Shown here piece by piece: positions 24,735 to 33,731 of a DNA stretch of 64,000 nucleotides. The notes below the pieces were generated by a model. The model was not told the origin of the DNA. It saw only the letters and a program-made list of their open reading frames with translations, and did no database searches. How positions within the stretch are numbered: position 1 is the stretch's first letter; each line of letters begins with the position of its first letter. The position numbers and the translations under genes are program-made. Source of the DNA: a bacterium (GTDB taxonomy: Bacteria > Bacillota > Clostridia > Lachnospirales > Lachnospiraceae); NCBI GenBank assembly GCA_004562765.1, contig SFRL01000010.1, positions 1 through 64,000 of the forward strand, read 5' to 3'.

Positions 24735-26105
24735 ATGGCAGATAAGAAACAGGTTATTGAAGATTTAAATAAAGTGGTCAGCTTGATCAAACGTGATACT
24801 AAGGATATCACACCCGAAGAGAAAAAAGAGATGGTAGCAGATACCATTAACTATTTTGACAACTATGTCAGCCCAGGATGGTTAAAGTACCGCAAGTCCG
24901 TATCTTCCGATTCAGAGGGCGGCGCAGTGCTGGAGTGGTATGATGAGGGCGCTTACTGCTGCGGATTAAATGATGGGAAGTTTATCGACTGTCTGGGCGG
25001 TTTCGGTATCTTTACCTGCGGTCACAGAAATCCGGAGATCCTGGATGTTGTAAAGGCACAGTTAGATCATCAGGCATTACATTCACAGGAGCTGCTTGAT
25101 CCGCTCCGCGGATATCTGGCAAAAGCAATGGCAGATATCACACCCGGTGACCTGCAGCAGTGCTTCTTCACAAACGGTGGTGCAGAAGCGGTAGAGATGG
25201 CTCTGAAGCTTGCCCGTATCGCTACCGGCGGACGTTGGTACATATCTACGGTCGGCGCATTCCACGGCAAGTCCATGGGTGCGATCTCCATGGGTGGTAA
25301 GGGAACCTACCGTGTACCGTACACGCCGATGGTTCAGCAGGTACAGCATGTGGAGTACGGCAATGCAGAGGATATCAGAAAAGCGATCAACAACCTTCAT
25401 GCAGTTGGTGAGAAGGTTGCAGCCGTTATCTTAGAGCCGATCCAGGGTGAGGCAGGTGTCATCATCCCTCCGAAGGGATATCTGGCAGAGGTACGTGAGA
25501 TCTGTGATGAGACCGGCGTTGCACTGATCTTTGATGAGATCCAGACCGGTATGGGACGTACAGGTACGATGTGGCGCTGTGAGGCAGAGGGCGTAACACC
25601 TGATATCATGACTTTTGGTAAGGCATTCGGCGGTGGTATCTTACCGATCACCGGTATCATCTGCAGACCGAAGATGTGGACGCAGGATCTGATCGATAAC
25701 CCGTGGCTGCTGGGTTCTCCTACCTTCGGCGGAAACCCGCTCTGCTGTGCGGCAGCCATCGCAACGATCAAATACATGCTGGAGAACGATATTCCCGGTG
25801 TATGTGCAAAGAAGGGTGAAGTGTTAAAGGCAGGCTTGCAGTCTCTGGCTGACAAGTATCCGGAGATCATTCAGGAGGTTCGCGGAACCGGACTGATGCT
25901 CGCTGTAGAGTTCCGCTCCTGCGAGCTGGGCTATGAGACCTCCAAGGGCCTGTTTGCAAGAAAGGTCATGACAGCCGGAACGCTCGTAAATGCAAAGACC
26001 ATCCGTTTCGAGCCCACCGCAGTATTGTCCGATCAGGATATCAAGGACGTCATCAGCCGTATGGATGAGGCTTTGGCAGATACGAAAAAAACATTTGATT
26101 TATAA
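24735..26105 (+). CDS. patA: Putrescine aminotransferase
   Basis: 456 residues, class III PLP enzyme. The N-terminal extension with DTINYFDNYVSPGWLKYRKS is characteristic of the YgjG/PatA putrescine aminotransferases and differs from acetylornithine enzymes. Motifs: NGGAEAVEMALKLAR, GAFHGKSMGAISMGGKGT, EPIQGEAGV, DEIQTGMGRTG and the Schiff-base Lys in MTFGKAFGGG. Converts putrescine and 2-oxoglutarate to 4-aminobutanal and glutamate. Start at 24735 has AAAGGTG 6 bp upstream; a GTG at 24690 is in frame but less likely. Confidence 0.88.
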   Translation: MADKKQVIEDLNKVVSLIKRDTKDITPEEKKEMVADTINYFDNYVSPGWLKYRKSVSSDSEGGAVLEWYDEGAYCCGLNDGKFIDCLGGFGIFTCGHRNPEILDVVKAQLDHQALHSQELLDPLRGYLAKAMADITPGDLQQCFFTNGGAEAVEMALKLARIATGGRWYISTVGAFHGKSMGAISMGGKGTYRVPYTPMVQQVQHVEYGNAEDIRKAINNLHAVGEKVAAVILEPIQGEAGVIIPPKGYLAEVREICDETGVALIFDEIQTGMGRTGTMWRCEAEGVTPDIMTFGKAFGGGILPITGIICRPKMWTQDLIDNPWLLGSPTFGGNPLCCAAAIATIKYMLENDIPGVCAKKGEVLKAGLQSLADKYPEIIQEVRGTGLMLAVEFRSCELGYETSKGLFARKVMTAGTLVNAKTIRFEPTAVLSDQDIKDVISRMDEALADTKKTFDL

Positions 26106-26122
26106 AAATAAAAAATGAAGGA

Positions 26123-26167
26123 ATGCAAAGGCGCATATCTCTGAAAAGGGATATGCGCCTTTTCTTT
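26123..26167 (+). terminator. Terminator with hexaloop hairpin (site 3) between patA and the antiporter gene
   Basis: ATGC-AAAGGC-GCAT (26123-26136) forms a short hairpin with the same loop as site 2. The terminator uses AAAGGCGCATATC (26127-26139) with GATATGCGCCTTTT. It could end the patA message or set read-through into the next gene, which begins 60 bp later with no clear promoter between. Confidence 0.7.
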
Positions 26168-26193
26168 TGCAGAAGTAAAAGGGGGTCTGGTAC

Positions 26194-27555
26194 ATGAACT
26201 TAAATCTGGGATTGGTTGCAATTTTTATCACACTTTTTATTATTATCGGAGCAGTTGCCACCCGTCGGTGCGTGGAATGTATGATCGTCGGTTCCATGGT
26301 GGCTGCAATTTTTGTGAGTGGCTCCGGTTTTCTTACAACCTGGAGTGAATCACTTCAGAACATGCTGGCAGAGAACGTATGGGTCATGCTGGTGTGTCTG
26401 CTGTTTGGCGGACTGATCAGTCTGCTGACAGACTCGAAAGGAAGCTTTGGTTTCTCAAAGTACATATCGAAATTTTGTAACAGTGAAAGAAAGACCCTGA
26501 TGACAACCTTTATCATGGGTATTTTAATATTTGTGGATGACTATCTGAACGTGTTGTCCATTGGCGCCTGTATGAAAAAGATCAGCGACAAGCAGAAACT
26601 GCCGCGTGAATCTCTGGCTTATATTCTGGATTCCACCGGAGCCCCCGTGTGTGTGTTACTCCCTTTCTCCACGTGGGCAGTCTTTTATGCGAGCCTGTTT
26701 TATGAGCAGGAGAGTGTACAGGCAATAAGCGGTGTCACATCTGCGATGAGTGCCTATGTGAAGGCGATCCCGTTTTGCTTTTATCCGATCGTGGCGCTCA
26801 TCGTTGTATTTCTGTTTGCGATGGGATGGATGCCCAAGATGGGATCGATGAAAAAAGCTTATAAGCGTGTGGAAGAGACCGGAAAGGTCTACTCTGATGC
26901 CAGCAGAAAATACAACCACGATGAATATGAAGGCGAGGAAGACGGAAATATCTGGAACTTCCTGATCCCGATGGGTGTGCTAGTGGGAGTTGCAGTTGCC
27001 ACGGGTGACATTCTGGTGGCAGTCATTATTGCGCTGGTCGTGTGCTTCGTGATGTATGTGCCCCGTAAGATCATCTCTGTAGACGGCTTTTTAAGCAGCA
27101 TGATCCGCGGCTTTGGCGATATGCTTCCGACACTGACCATGCTTCTTGTAACATTTGTTTTAAAAGATATCTCCGGCCAGATGGGCATGACGGAGTACAT
27201 CATCCAACTGGCTGAGCCGTTCTTATTTGCATCAATTTTCCCTGCCATGGTATTTCTGCTGGGTGCGATCCTGGCATTTACGACCGGTTCTGACTGGGGA
27301 ATGAGTTCTATTATCACACCGATCGTATTTCCCCTTGGCGCAGCGCTCGGTGCAAACCCTGTACTGATCATGGCAGCCATTATTTCCGGAGGAACCTTCG
27401 GAAGCCATGCATGCTTCTATGCGGATGCGACACTGCTTGCTTCACAGTCGTCCGGTATCGAGAACATGGAGCATGCATTATCGCAGATACCGTATGTTAT
27501 TATTGCCAGCGTGATCTCCGTGGCTTGTTTTGTGGTTGCGGGACTCGTTATGTAG
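26194..27555 (+). CDS. NhaC-family antiporter-like transporter
   Basis: 453 residues with about 11-12 membrane segments, of the NhaC-type ion transporter family (segments such as GILIFVDDYLNVLSIGACMK and AFTTGSDWGMSSIITPIVFP). Relatives exchange Na+ and H+ or take up and exchange organic ions. Its position directly after putrescine aminotransferase suggests it may move a polyamine or amino acid of this pathway, which is inference. GGGGG precedes the ATG by 10 bp. Confidence 0.82.
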   Translation: MNLNLGLVAIFITLFIIIGAVATRRCVECMIVGSMVAAIFVSGSGFLTTWSESLQNMLAENVWVMLVCLLFGGLISLLTDSKGSFGFSKYISKFCNSERKTLMTTFIMGILIFVDDYLNVLSIGACMKKISDKQKLPRESLAYILDSTGAPVCVLLPFSTWAVFYASLFYEQESVQAISGVTSAMSAYVKAIPFCFYPIVALIVVFLFAMGWMPKMGSMKKAYKRVEETGKVYSDASRKYNHDEYEGEEDGNIWNFLIPMGVLVGVAVATGDILVAVIIALVVCFVMYVPRKIISVDGFLSSMIRGFGDMLPTLTMLLVTFVLKDISGQMGMTEYIIQLAEPFLFASIFPAMVFLLGAILAFTTGSDWGMSSIITPIVFPLGAALGANPVLIMAAIISGGTFGSHACFYADATLLASQSSGIENMEHALSQIPYVIIASVISVACFVVAGLVM

Positions 27556-27583
27556 AACAGTTACGAAAAAGGAGGATCAGAGG

Positions 27584-28192
27584 ATGGATAAATATGTAGT
27601 GACGATCACACGTCAGTTCGGAAGTCTCGGACGACCGATCGCAAAACGGATGAGTGAGATCCTGGGTATTGAGTATTACGACAGAGATATCGTGGATCAG
27701 GCGGCAGAAAAATTAAAACTTCCGGTTTCCGTTATCAATCAGGAGGAGGAAAAGGCTACAAAGCAGACGATCAATCCGTTTTCGCGCATGCAGTTTCCTC
27801 TGGGAAAAGGAACGAATGCCACGCAGGATAAGATTTTTGAGGCACAGGAAAACATTATAAAATTTCTGGCAGAGAAGGATAACTGTATCATCGTCGGACG
27901 TTGCTCGGATTTCATTTTGAGTGAGGTGGAGCGCAGCATGCATATTTACATTTATGCTTCCCATGAAGCACGCCTGAAGCATTGTATTGAAGATCTGCAT
28001 ATGGACGAAGCAGAGGCAAGGCGGATGATGAAGTGTGTGGATGAGGCGCGTGATTCTTATCATATGCAGTATGCAGGTTATCTCCCGGATGACAAACGAC
28101 ATAAGGACATTCTCATCGACAGCAGTCTTTTTGGCGTGGAGGGAACCGCGCAGTTTTTGGCAGACGCAGTAAAACGTAAGTTTATGGAATGA
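27584..28192 (+). CDS. Cytidylate kinase-like family protein
   Basis: 202 residues, similar to the cytidylate kinase-like family. N-terminal VTITRQFGSLGRPIAKRMSE is a variant P-loop (the usual GSGG is GSLG). CIIVGRCSDFIL, HIYIYASHEARLKH and the C-terminal DILIDSSLFG are typical. Substrate is unknown; homologues often accompany metabolic operons in Firmicutes. AGGAGG is 9 bp before ATG27584, 28 bp after the antiporter gene. Confidence 0.82.
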   Translation: MDKYVVTITRQFGSLGRPIAKRMSEILGIEYYDRDIVDQAAEKLKLPVSVINQEEEKATKQTINPFSRMQFPLGKGTNATQDKIFEAQENIIKFLAEKDNCIIVGRCSDFILSEVERSMHIYIYASHEARLKHCIEDLHMDEAEARRMMKCVDEARDSYHMQYAGYLPDDKRHKDILIDSSLFGVEGTAQFLADAVKRKFME

Positions 28193-28267
28193 TTCAGAAC
28201 TTCAACGGAATCGGGATGAGGTTTGAAGAGTTACAATAATAAGTGAAGTCAGGAGGAAAAATCAGAT

Positions 28268-29749
28268 ATGATCACAAAAAAATTATTTATTGACGGCGCA
28301 TGGGTAGACGGCAGTGAGGGAAAGACATTTAAATCCATCAATCCCGCAACCGGAGAGGTGATCGCGGAGATCGCAGAGGCATCTGTTGATGATGCACGCG
28401 CAGCGATCGCGGCGGCAAAGAAGTCCTTTTATGAGACAAGAGAGTGGCGTGATATGGACTCTCAGGCACGCGGCGATATGCTCTTAAAGATGGCGGACGC
28501 GATCGAGGCAAATAAGGATGAACTGGCAAGACTGGATGCCATCGATATGGGTAAACCCTTACGTGAGGCAGAGTGCGACATAGATGATGGTATTCACTGC
28601 TATCGCTATTATGCAAGTCTGATCAAGGCGCCTTACGGCGGCTGTTATGATGTAAACTCCGGATTCGGACAGATGCACAGCTACACCGTGCATGAGCCGG
28701 TGGGCGTGTGCGCAGAGATCACACCCTGGAACTATCCGTTTTTGATGGGTGCATGGAAGATGGCACCGTCACTGGCTGCAGGAAATAGTGTGGTATTTAA
28801 ACCGGCTACGGTATGTGTACTTTCCAGTATAAAGATGTTTGAGATCTTTGAGGAGTGCGGTCTGCCGAAGGGCGTGGTAAATCTTGTGATGGGCCCCGGC
28901 GGAACCATCGGCGACGAGCTGGCAGGAAACAAGGACGTGGATATGGTGACCTTTACCGGCAGTACCGAGGTGGGACAGTCCATCATGCGTCAGGCAGCCA
29001 ACAATGTGAAAAAGGTTGGTCTGGAGCTGGGCGGAAAATCTCCCAACGTGATCTTTGCCGATGCGGATCTGGACGGAGCTGTGGAATGGGCGATGGTCGG
29101 TATTTTCTTCAATCAGGGCGAGGTCTGCTCTGCAGGCAGCCGTATCATCGTTGAGGAGAGCATCCATGATGAGTTTGTAAAACGACTGGCGAAGAAGGCA
29201 AACGCCATGACGATCGGCAATCCGCTGGATAACCCGGATATGGGCGCGATGGTCTCCGAGAGCCATATGAATAAGGTTCTGGCATACATCGAAAAAGGTA
29301 AGGCAGAGGGTGCAACCCTGGTATGCGGCGGCGAGCGCTACACTGAGGGCGAGTGCGCGAAGGGTTATTTTATCCGCCCGACAATCTTCGACAACTGTAC
29401 ACCCGATATGACGATCGTAAAGGAGGAGATCTTCGGACCGGTGGTTACGGTGCAGACCTTCAAGACCGAGGAGGAGGCGATCGCCATCGCAAACGATACG
29501 CCTTACGGACTGGCAGGTGCGGTATTTACCGCGGATGGTACCAGAGCGCTCCGCGTGATCAAGGAGATCCGCGCCGGCATCACATGGATCAACTGCTACA
29601 ATCCGACCTTCAACGAGGCACCGTGGGGCGGTTACAAGATGAGTGGTATCGGCAGAGAGCTTGGTGTGCACGGTCTGGAGGAATATCAGGAGATCAAGCA
29701 GATCAACATCAATCTGACTCCGGGTGTGATCGGATGGTATGAGCACTAA
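28268..29749 (+). CDS. NAD-dependent aldehyde dehydrogenase, 4-aminobutanal/betaine-aldehyde type
   Basis: 493 residues, full-length ALDH. Catalytic Cys in NQGEVCSAGSR, general base Glu in LELGGKSPNV, cofactor motif FTGSTEVGQSI and C-terminal PWGGYKMSGIGRELG. The subfamily resembles betaine-aldehyde and gamma-aminobutyraldehyde dehydrogenases. With putrescine aminotransferase two genes upstream it most likely oxidises 4-aminobutanal to GABA. GGAGG precedes the ATG. Confidence 0.88.
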   Translation: MITKKLFIDGAWVDGSEGKTFKSINPATGEVIAEIAEASVDDARAAIAAAKKSFYETREWRDMDSQARGDMLLKMADAIEANKDELARLDAIDMGKPLREAECDIDDGIHCYRYYASLIKAPYGGCYDVNSGFGQMHSYTVHEPVGVCAEITPWNYPFLMGAWKMAPSLAAGNSVVFKPATVCVLSSIKMFEIFEECGLPKGVVNLVMGPGGTIGDELAGNKDVDMVTFTGSTEVGQSIMRQAANNVKKVGLELGGKSPNVIFADADLDGAVEWAMVGIFFNQGEVCSAGSRIIVEESIHDEFVKRLAKKANAMTIGNPLDNPDMGAMVSESHMNKVLAYIEKGKAEGATLVCGGERYTEGECAKGYFIRPTIFDNCTPDMTIVKEEIFGPVVTVQTFKTEEEAIAIANDTPYGLAGAVFTADGTRALRVIKEIRAGITWINCYNPTFNEAPWGGYKMSGIGRELGVHGLEEYQEIKQININLTPGVIGWYEH

Positions 29750-29823
29750 GCAAAGATCAGATATTTATTTCGTTAGGCGAAAGATGTCGAAAATTTAATA
29801 TTATTAGTAATAATTGGAATCTC

Positions 29824-29853
29824 TTGACATCGTTTTTTATATGGGTGTACCAT
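29824..29853 (+). promoter_or_regulatory. Promoter of the ATP-grasp operon
   Basis: TTGACA (29824-29829), 18 bp, TACCAT (29848-29853). Predicted start near 29860, about 10 bases before the hexaloop hairpin. Confidence 0.5.
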
Positions 29854-29870
29854 ATCCTATATTTATTTAC

Positions 29871-29909
29871 GGACGAAGGTGTTCTGCTTCACAGCAGAGC
29901 ACCTTTTTT
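29871..29909 (+). promoter_or_regulatory. Leader hexaloop hairpin overlapping an intrinsic terminator (site 4)
   Basis: GGAC-GAAGGT-GTTC (29871-29884, one G-U pair) overlaps a 13-bp terminator stem (29876-29888 with 29893-29905) and a T-run. It lies between a promoter and the ribosome site of the ATP-grasp gene, 30 bp before the ATG. Confidence 0.6.
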
Positions 29910-29939
29910 GTTTCGTAGAATGGAAAAAGGGGTGATCGT

Positions 29940-31259
29940 ATGAGTACATTGGAATTGTTGCAGCACACCGATACCGTTAATGAACTTCTGGCACGTTATG
30001 GTGTGAAGTTTGGTATTTATAAGAACAATACGTTTAAGGAGCAATTGTTCCCCTTTGATGCGATTCCACGCATCATCGGGCATGATGAGTTTGACTATCT
30101 GGAGCGCGGCTTAAAGCAGCGGGTGATGGCGCTGAACTTGTTTTTAAAAGACATTTACAGCAAAAAACAGATCGTAAAGGACGGTGTGGTACCGGAGGAT
30201 TTCATTTTTGCTTCCAGTGGCTATATGGCAGAGTGTGAGGATGCAATGCCGCCAAAGGGTATTTATTCACATATTTCCGGTATCGATCTGGTAAAGGGAA
30301 AGGACGGAAGCTGGTATATTCTGGAGGACAACCTGCGGGTGCCTTCCGGTGCTTCCTATCCGATGATCGCCAGAGAGCTGTGCCGGCGCAGCTCGCCGGA
30401 TACGTTTCACGACAATCGCCTCGAGGATAACCGGAATTATGCGCAGTTGCTGCGCAAGACGATGGACTATGTCAATGCAGGCGGTCATACGGTGATCCTC
30501 ACTCCGGGGCGATACAATGCAGCCTATTTTGAGCATTCTTATCTGGCGGAGCAGACAGGCGCACATCTGGCGAACGGCTCGGAGCTCATCGTGGAAGATG
30601 ATAAGCTCTACTACCGGGCAATGGACGGAAAGCTGGAGCGGGTTGGTGCAGTCTACCGCCGTATTTCCGATGAATACTTAGATCCGATGAATTTTAACCC
30701 GGAGTCGCTGATCGGAATCCCGCATATTTATGATGTATTTAAGAAGGGAAATGTAGCACTGCTGAATGCGCCCGGCAATGGCGTGGCGGATGACAAGGGT
30801 ATTTACTATTTTGTGCCGAAGATGATCCGTTATTATCTCGGAGAGGAACCGATCCTTTCCAATGCGCCTACATATCTTCCGTTCTATGAGGAGGATATGA
30901 ACTATGTGCTGGAGCATTTTGATGATCTGGTGCTGAAGGATGTGGCAGAGGCGGGTGGTTACGGCGTTGTATTCGGCAATTCCATGACAGCAGCGCAAAA
31001 GGAGGATTTCATCGCTCTGCTCAAAAGCGAACCGCGCCGGTTCATTGCGCAGGAGGTCATTGATTTTCAGGATCTGGATATTCTTGAGGGAGGAGTCGCG
31101 GTACCCAGAAAGGCAGATCTTCGGGCGTTTGTGCTCATGGCGGACGAGCCGATGGTCTGGAAGAGCGGACTGACCCGTTTTTCCAGAAATCCCGATTCGT
31201 TTATTGTTAATTCTTCGCAGGGAGGAGGCTTTAAGGACACATGGGTATTATCTCAGTAG
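29940..31259 (+). CDS. Circularly permuted ATP-grasp type 2 protein
   Basis: 439 residues of the circularly permuted ATP-grasp family (DUF404/DUF407). Features: GIYSHISGIDLVKGKDGSWY then ILEDNLRVPSGASY near 108-135, VLKDVAEAGGYGVVFG near 340 and FIAQEVIDFQD near 366. Such proteins are predicted to form amide or peptide bonds with ATP, and typically occur with alpha-E and transglutaminase genes, as here. The product is unknown. It overlaps the alpha-E gene by 19 bp. The operon sits inside a putrescine/GABA region, so an amine or amino acid is a reasonable substrate (inference). Confidence 0.88.
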   Translation: MSTLELLQHTDTVNELLARYGVKFGIYKNNTFKEQLFPFDAIPRIIGHDEFDYLERGLKQRVMALNLFLKDIYSKKQIVKDGVVPEDFIFASSGYMAECEDAMPPKGIYSHISGIDLVKGKDGSWYILEDNLRVPSGASYPMIARELCRRSSPDTFHDNRLEDNRNYAQLLRKTMDYVNAGGHTVILTPGRYNAAYFEHSYLAEQTGAHLANGSELIVEDDKLYYRAMDGKLERVGAVYRRISDEYLDPMNFNPESLIGIPHIYDVFKKGNVALLNAPGNGVADDKGIYYFVPKMIRYYLGEEPILSNAPTYLPFYEEDMNYVLEHFDDLVLKDVAEAGGYGVVFGNSMTAAQKEDFIALLKSEPRRFIAQEVIDFQDLDILEGGVAVPRKADLRAFVLMADEPMVWKSGLTRFSRNPDSFIVNSSQGGGFKDTWVLSQ

Positions 31260-31903
31260 AACAGGCTGACCGGCTTTTCTGGCTGGGCAGATATACAGAA
31301 CGCGTATATACGACACTGCGGATGTATTCGCAGAGCTTTGACATCATGATCGATGAGATCACAGACAGTTATCAGGATTTTTGTAAAAAAATAGATATTC
31401 CGGACATCTATGGTTCAAAGGCGGTTTTTAAGGAAAAATATCCTTTTGATGCAGAGAACCCGGATTCCATCATCAGCAATCTGGAACGCGCTTATGATAA
31501 CGCGATCGTTCTTCGTGAAAGCATCGGTTCCGAGACACTGGCGTACATTCAGCTTGCGATCTATGAGATGAACCGGGCGAAGGCGAGCAGATCGCCGCTC
31601 ATTGAGCTGCAGAAGGTAACGGATAATCTCATGGCTTTCTGGGGGATCGCAGATGATCAGATCGACAGTGAGCAGATCCGGAACATCATAAAGACCGGAA
31701 AGCGGATCGAGCGTGTGGATCTCTATGCGCGGCTTGGTGCGCCGCGCGAAGAACTGGTCCGTGAGGTGTCACGCATGATCCCCCGTGTGGAGCGCTGTGG
31801 GATGGAGTATGATCCGCAGAAGCTGATTACATTAAATGTACTTGTGAACGCCCCGGAATTGGATTATTATAAAATAGTAGCGGAAGTAGAATCTATTTTA
31901 TAA
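31241..31903 (+). CDS. Alpha-E domain protein
   Basis: 220 residues, mostly helical, of the alpha-E (DUF403) family; opening SVEQADRLFWLGRYTERVYT is characteristic. The function is not established, but the family is genomically tied to circularly permuted ATP-grasp proteins. Normal relatives are about 310 residues, so this is a short version. Overlap with the upstream gene implies translational coupling. Confidence 0.85.
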   Translation: MGIISVEQADRLFWLGRYTERVYTTLRMYSQSFDIMIDEITDSYQDFCKKIDIPDIYGSKAVFKEKYPFDAENPDSIISNLERAYDNAIVLRESIGSETLAYIQLAIYEMNRAKASRSPLIELQKVTDNLMAFWGIADDQIDSEQIRNIIKTGKRIERVDLYARLGAPREELVREVSRMIPRVERCGMEYDPQKLITLNVLVNAPELDYYKIVAEVESIL

Positions 31904-31914
31904 GGGTGTTTTAC

Positions 31915-32712
31915 ATGAAAAAATTATCCTATGACTATTATATGAAGATCGGTTATTCGATCCCGGTGGAAAACTGTCATTTTACGATCAAATGTTTTCC
32001 GCAGAACACGGACAGACAAAGTGTACTGACACAGAAGATTGAAATCAGTGCACCCGGTTACAGCGAAGGAAACGACGGATTAGGCAATCGGCAGATCTAC
32101 GGTAGTGTGGAATGTGAACATGACATTTTTGTTTTTCATACCACAGGAGAGGTGGAGAGTGGTCTGCGGGACTATGAGGAACCGGCTGTGGAGGAAAAGA
32201 TCGGTATGTTCCGGTATGCACACGGCTGTAATGTTCCGGGAATGGGACTGCGAAACTATTTTGAGGAGCTCGTGCGCGCGCAGGTGATCACGGACGGTCA
32301 GGATGATTTGCAAAAGAGTATAGCCCTGATGCATCGCCTGTATCAGGACTTCAAATATGAAAAAAATAAAACGACCATGTCCACGACAGCTGAACAGGCG
32401 TGGCAGATCGGTGCCGGTGTGTGTCAGGATTATGCACACATCCTGATCGCACTTTGCCAGATGGCAGGCATTCCGGCGCGCTATGTCACGGGAATGCTGA
32501 TCGGTGAAGGAGCGAGCCATGCGTGGGTGGAGGTGCTGGCGGGTGAGCGCTGGTATCCGTTGGATCCTACGAACGACTGCACAGTGACGGATTCACATAT
32601 CAAGATCGGAACCGGAAGAGATGCGGGGGACTGTCTGATCAACCGGGGGATCATGCATGGAGGAGGCACGCAGACGCAGGAGATACGGGTGACTGTAGCG
32701 GAGATCGATTAG
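31915..32712 (+). CDS. Transglutaminase-like cysteine protease
   Basis: 265 residues. The N-terminal beta domain typical of the bacterial transglutaminase group is followed by the papain-like core with Cys in GAGVCQDYAHI, His in GASHAWVEV and Asp in YPLDPTNDC, so the triad is intact. Usually thought to hydrolyse or transfer amide bonds; here it may act on the product of the ATP-grasp enzyme. ATG31915 is preferred over GTG31906 because AAGGGTG is well spaced. Third gene of the ATP-grasp operon. Confidence 0.88.
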   Translation: MKKLSYDYYMKIGYSIPVENCHFTIKCFPQNTDRQSVLTQKIEISAPGYSEGNDGLGNRQIYGSVECEHDIFVFHTTGEVESGLRDYEEPAVEEKIGMFRYAHGCNVPGMGLRNYFEELVRAQVITDGQDDLQKSIALMHRLYQDFKYEKNKTTMSTTAEQAWQIGAGVCQDYAHILIALCQMAGIPARYVTGMLIGEGASHAWVEVLAGERWYPLDPTNDCTVTDSHIKIGTGRDAGDCLINRGIMHGGGTQTQEIRVTVAEID

Positions 32713-32783
32713 GTATGCCCCTGTGTTCGGACGGTGTCGGATTGTGACAGGTCGGAACATATGGAAAGGGGATTAAGAACATT

Positions 32784-33731
32784 ATGGAACAAACAGTTGC
32801 ATCGATCGCGCTTCCGGTAGATGAGGCGTTGACGATAAAGAAACTGCGTATAGAGCCGGAGTCGGCAGGCGAAGGCTGCAAACGCATCAGTGTTGTCACC
32901 GGAATCCACGGTGACGAGCTGGAAGGACAGTATGTCTGCTTTGAACTCATCCGGCGTATCAGGGAAAATCAGGCTGCCTTAAAAGGCATTGTAGATATCT
33001 ATCCGGCGATGAATCCGCTGGGTATCGATTCCATCACACGAGGGATACCCGCCTTTGATCTGGATATGAACCGGTTGTTTCCCGGCGATTCCGAGGGAAA
33101 TATGACCGAGTATCTGGCAGCGGAGATCATGAAGGATGTGTCGGGCAGTGATGTGGTTTTTGACATTCATGCCAGCAATATTTTTCTCACGGAAATTCCC
33201 CAGATCCGGATCAATGAGCTGCACGAAAAAGAACTGGTGCCGCTGGCAGCAGCTTCCAATGTAGATTTTATCTGGGTGCACGGGGCGAGCACCGTGCTCG
33301 AATCCACGTTTGCCTACAGCCTGAACAGTACAGGCACGCCGACGCTTGTGGTGGAGATGGGTGTCGGCATGCGAATTACCAAAGACTATGGCAATCAGAT
33401 GGTGGACGGTATTTTACATCTGATGAGTGAGCTTGGCATGTGGGAGGGCGAATCGCCCGCTGTGCGAAAACCGATCATTTCCCGCGATCCGGATGATGTG
33501 TATTACTTCAATGCCGGAACGGGCGGAATCTTTGTGCCGAGTGTGAAGCATTGGGAAAAACTGAAAAAGGGTGACGAGGTCGGACGCATTATTGATCCGC
33601 TGCACGGAACGGTAGTGGAGACGATCACGGCACCGATGGATGGCATTTTATTTACGATCCGGGAGTATCCGGTCGTGGATGAGGGCTCTCTTGTGGGACG
33701 CCTGCTCAGAGAGGAGGCGTATCAGTCATGA
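32784..33731 (+). CDS. Succinylglutamate desuccinylase/aspartoacylase family, apparently active
   Basis: 315 residues of the M14-related AstE/AspA family. Zinc ligands are present: His and Glu in TGIHGDELEG (about 39-48) and His in VFDIHASN; the catalytic Glu is in LVVEMGVG. The C-terminal 90 residues are a beta-barrel, lipoyl-like domain (KGDEVGRIIDPLHG). The family hydrolyses N-acyl amino acids. Stop and next start overlap (ATGA), so it is coupled to its paralogue. Confidence 0.87.
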   Translation: MEQTVASIALPVDEALTIKKLRIEPESAGEGCKRISVVTGIHGDELEGQYVCFELIRRIRENQAALKGIVDIYPAMNPLGIDSITRGIPAFDLDMNRLFPGDSEGNMTEYLAAEIMKDVSGSDVVFDIHASNIFLTEIPQIRINELHEKELVPLAAASNVDFIWVHGASTVLESTFAYSLNSTGTPTLVVEMGVGMRITKDYGNQMVDGILHLMSELGMWEGESPAVRKPIISRDPDDVYYFNAGTGGIFVPSVKHWEKLKKGDEVGRIIDPLHGTVVETITAPMDGILFTIREYPVVDEGSLVGRLLREEAYQS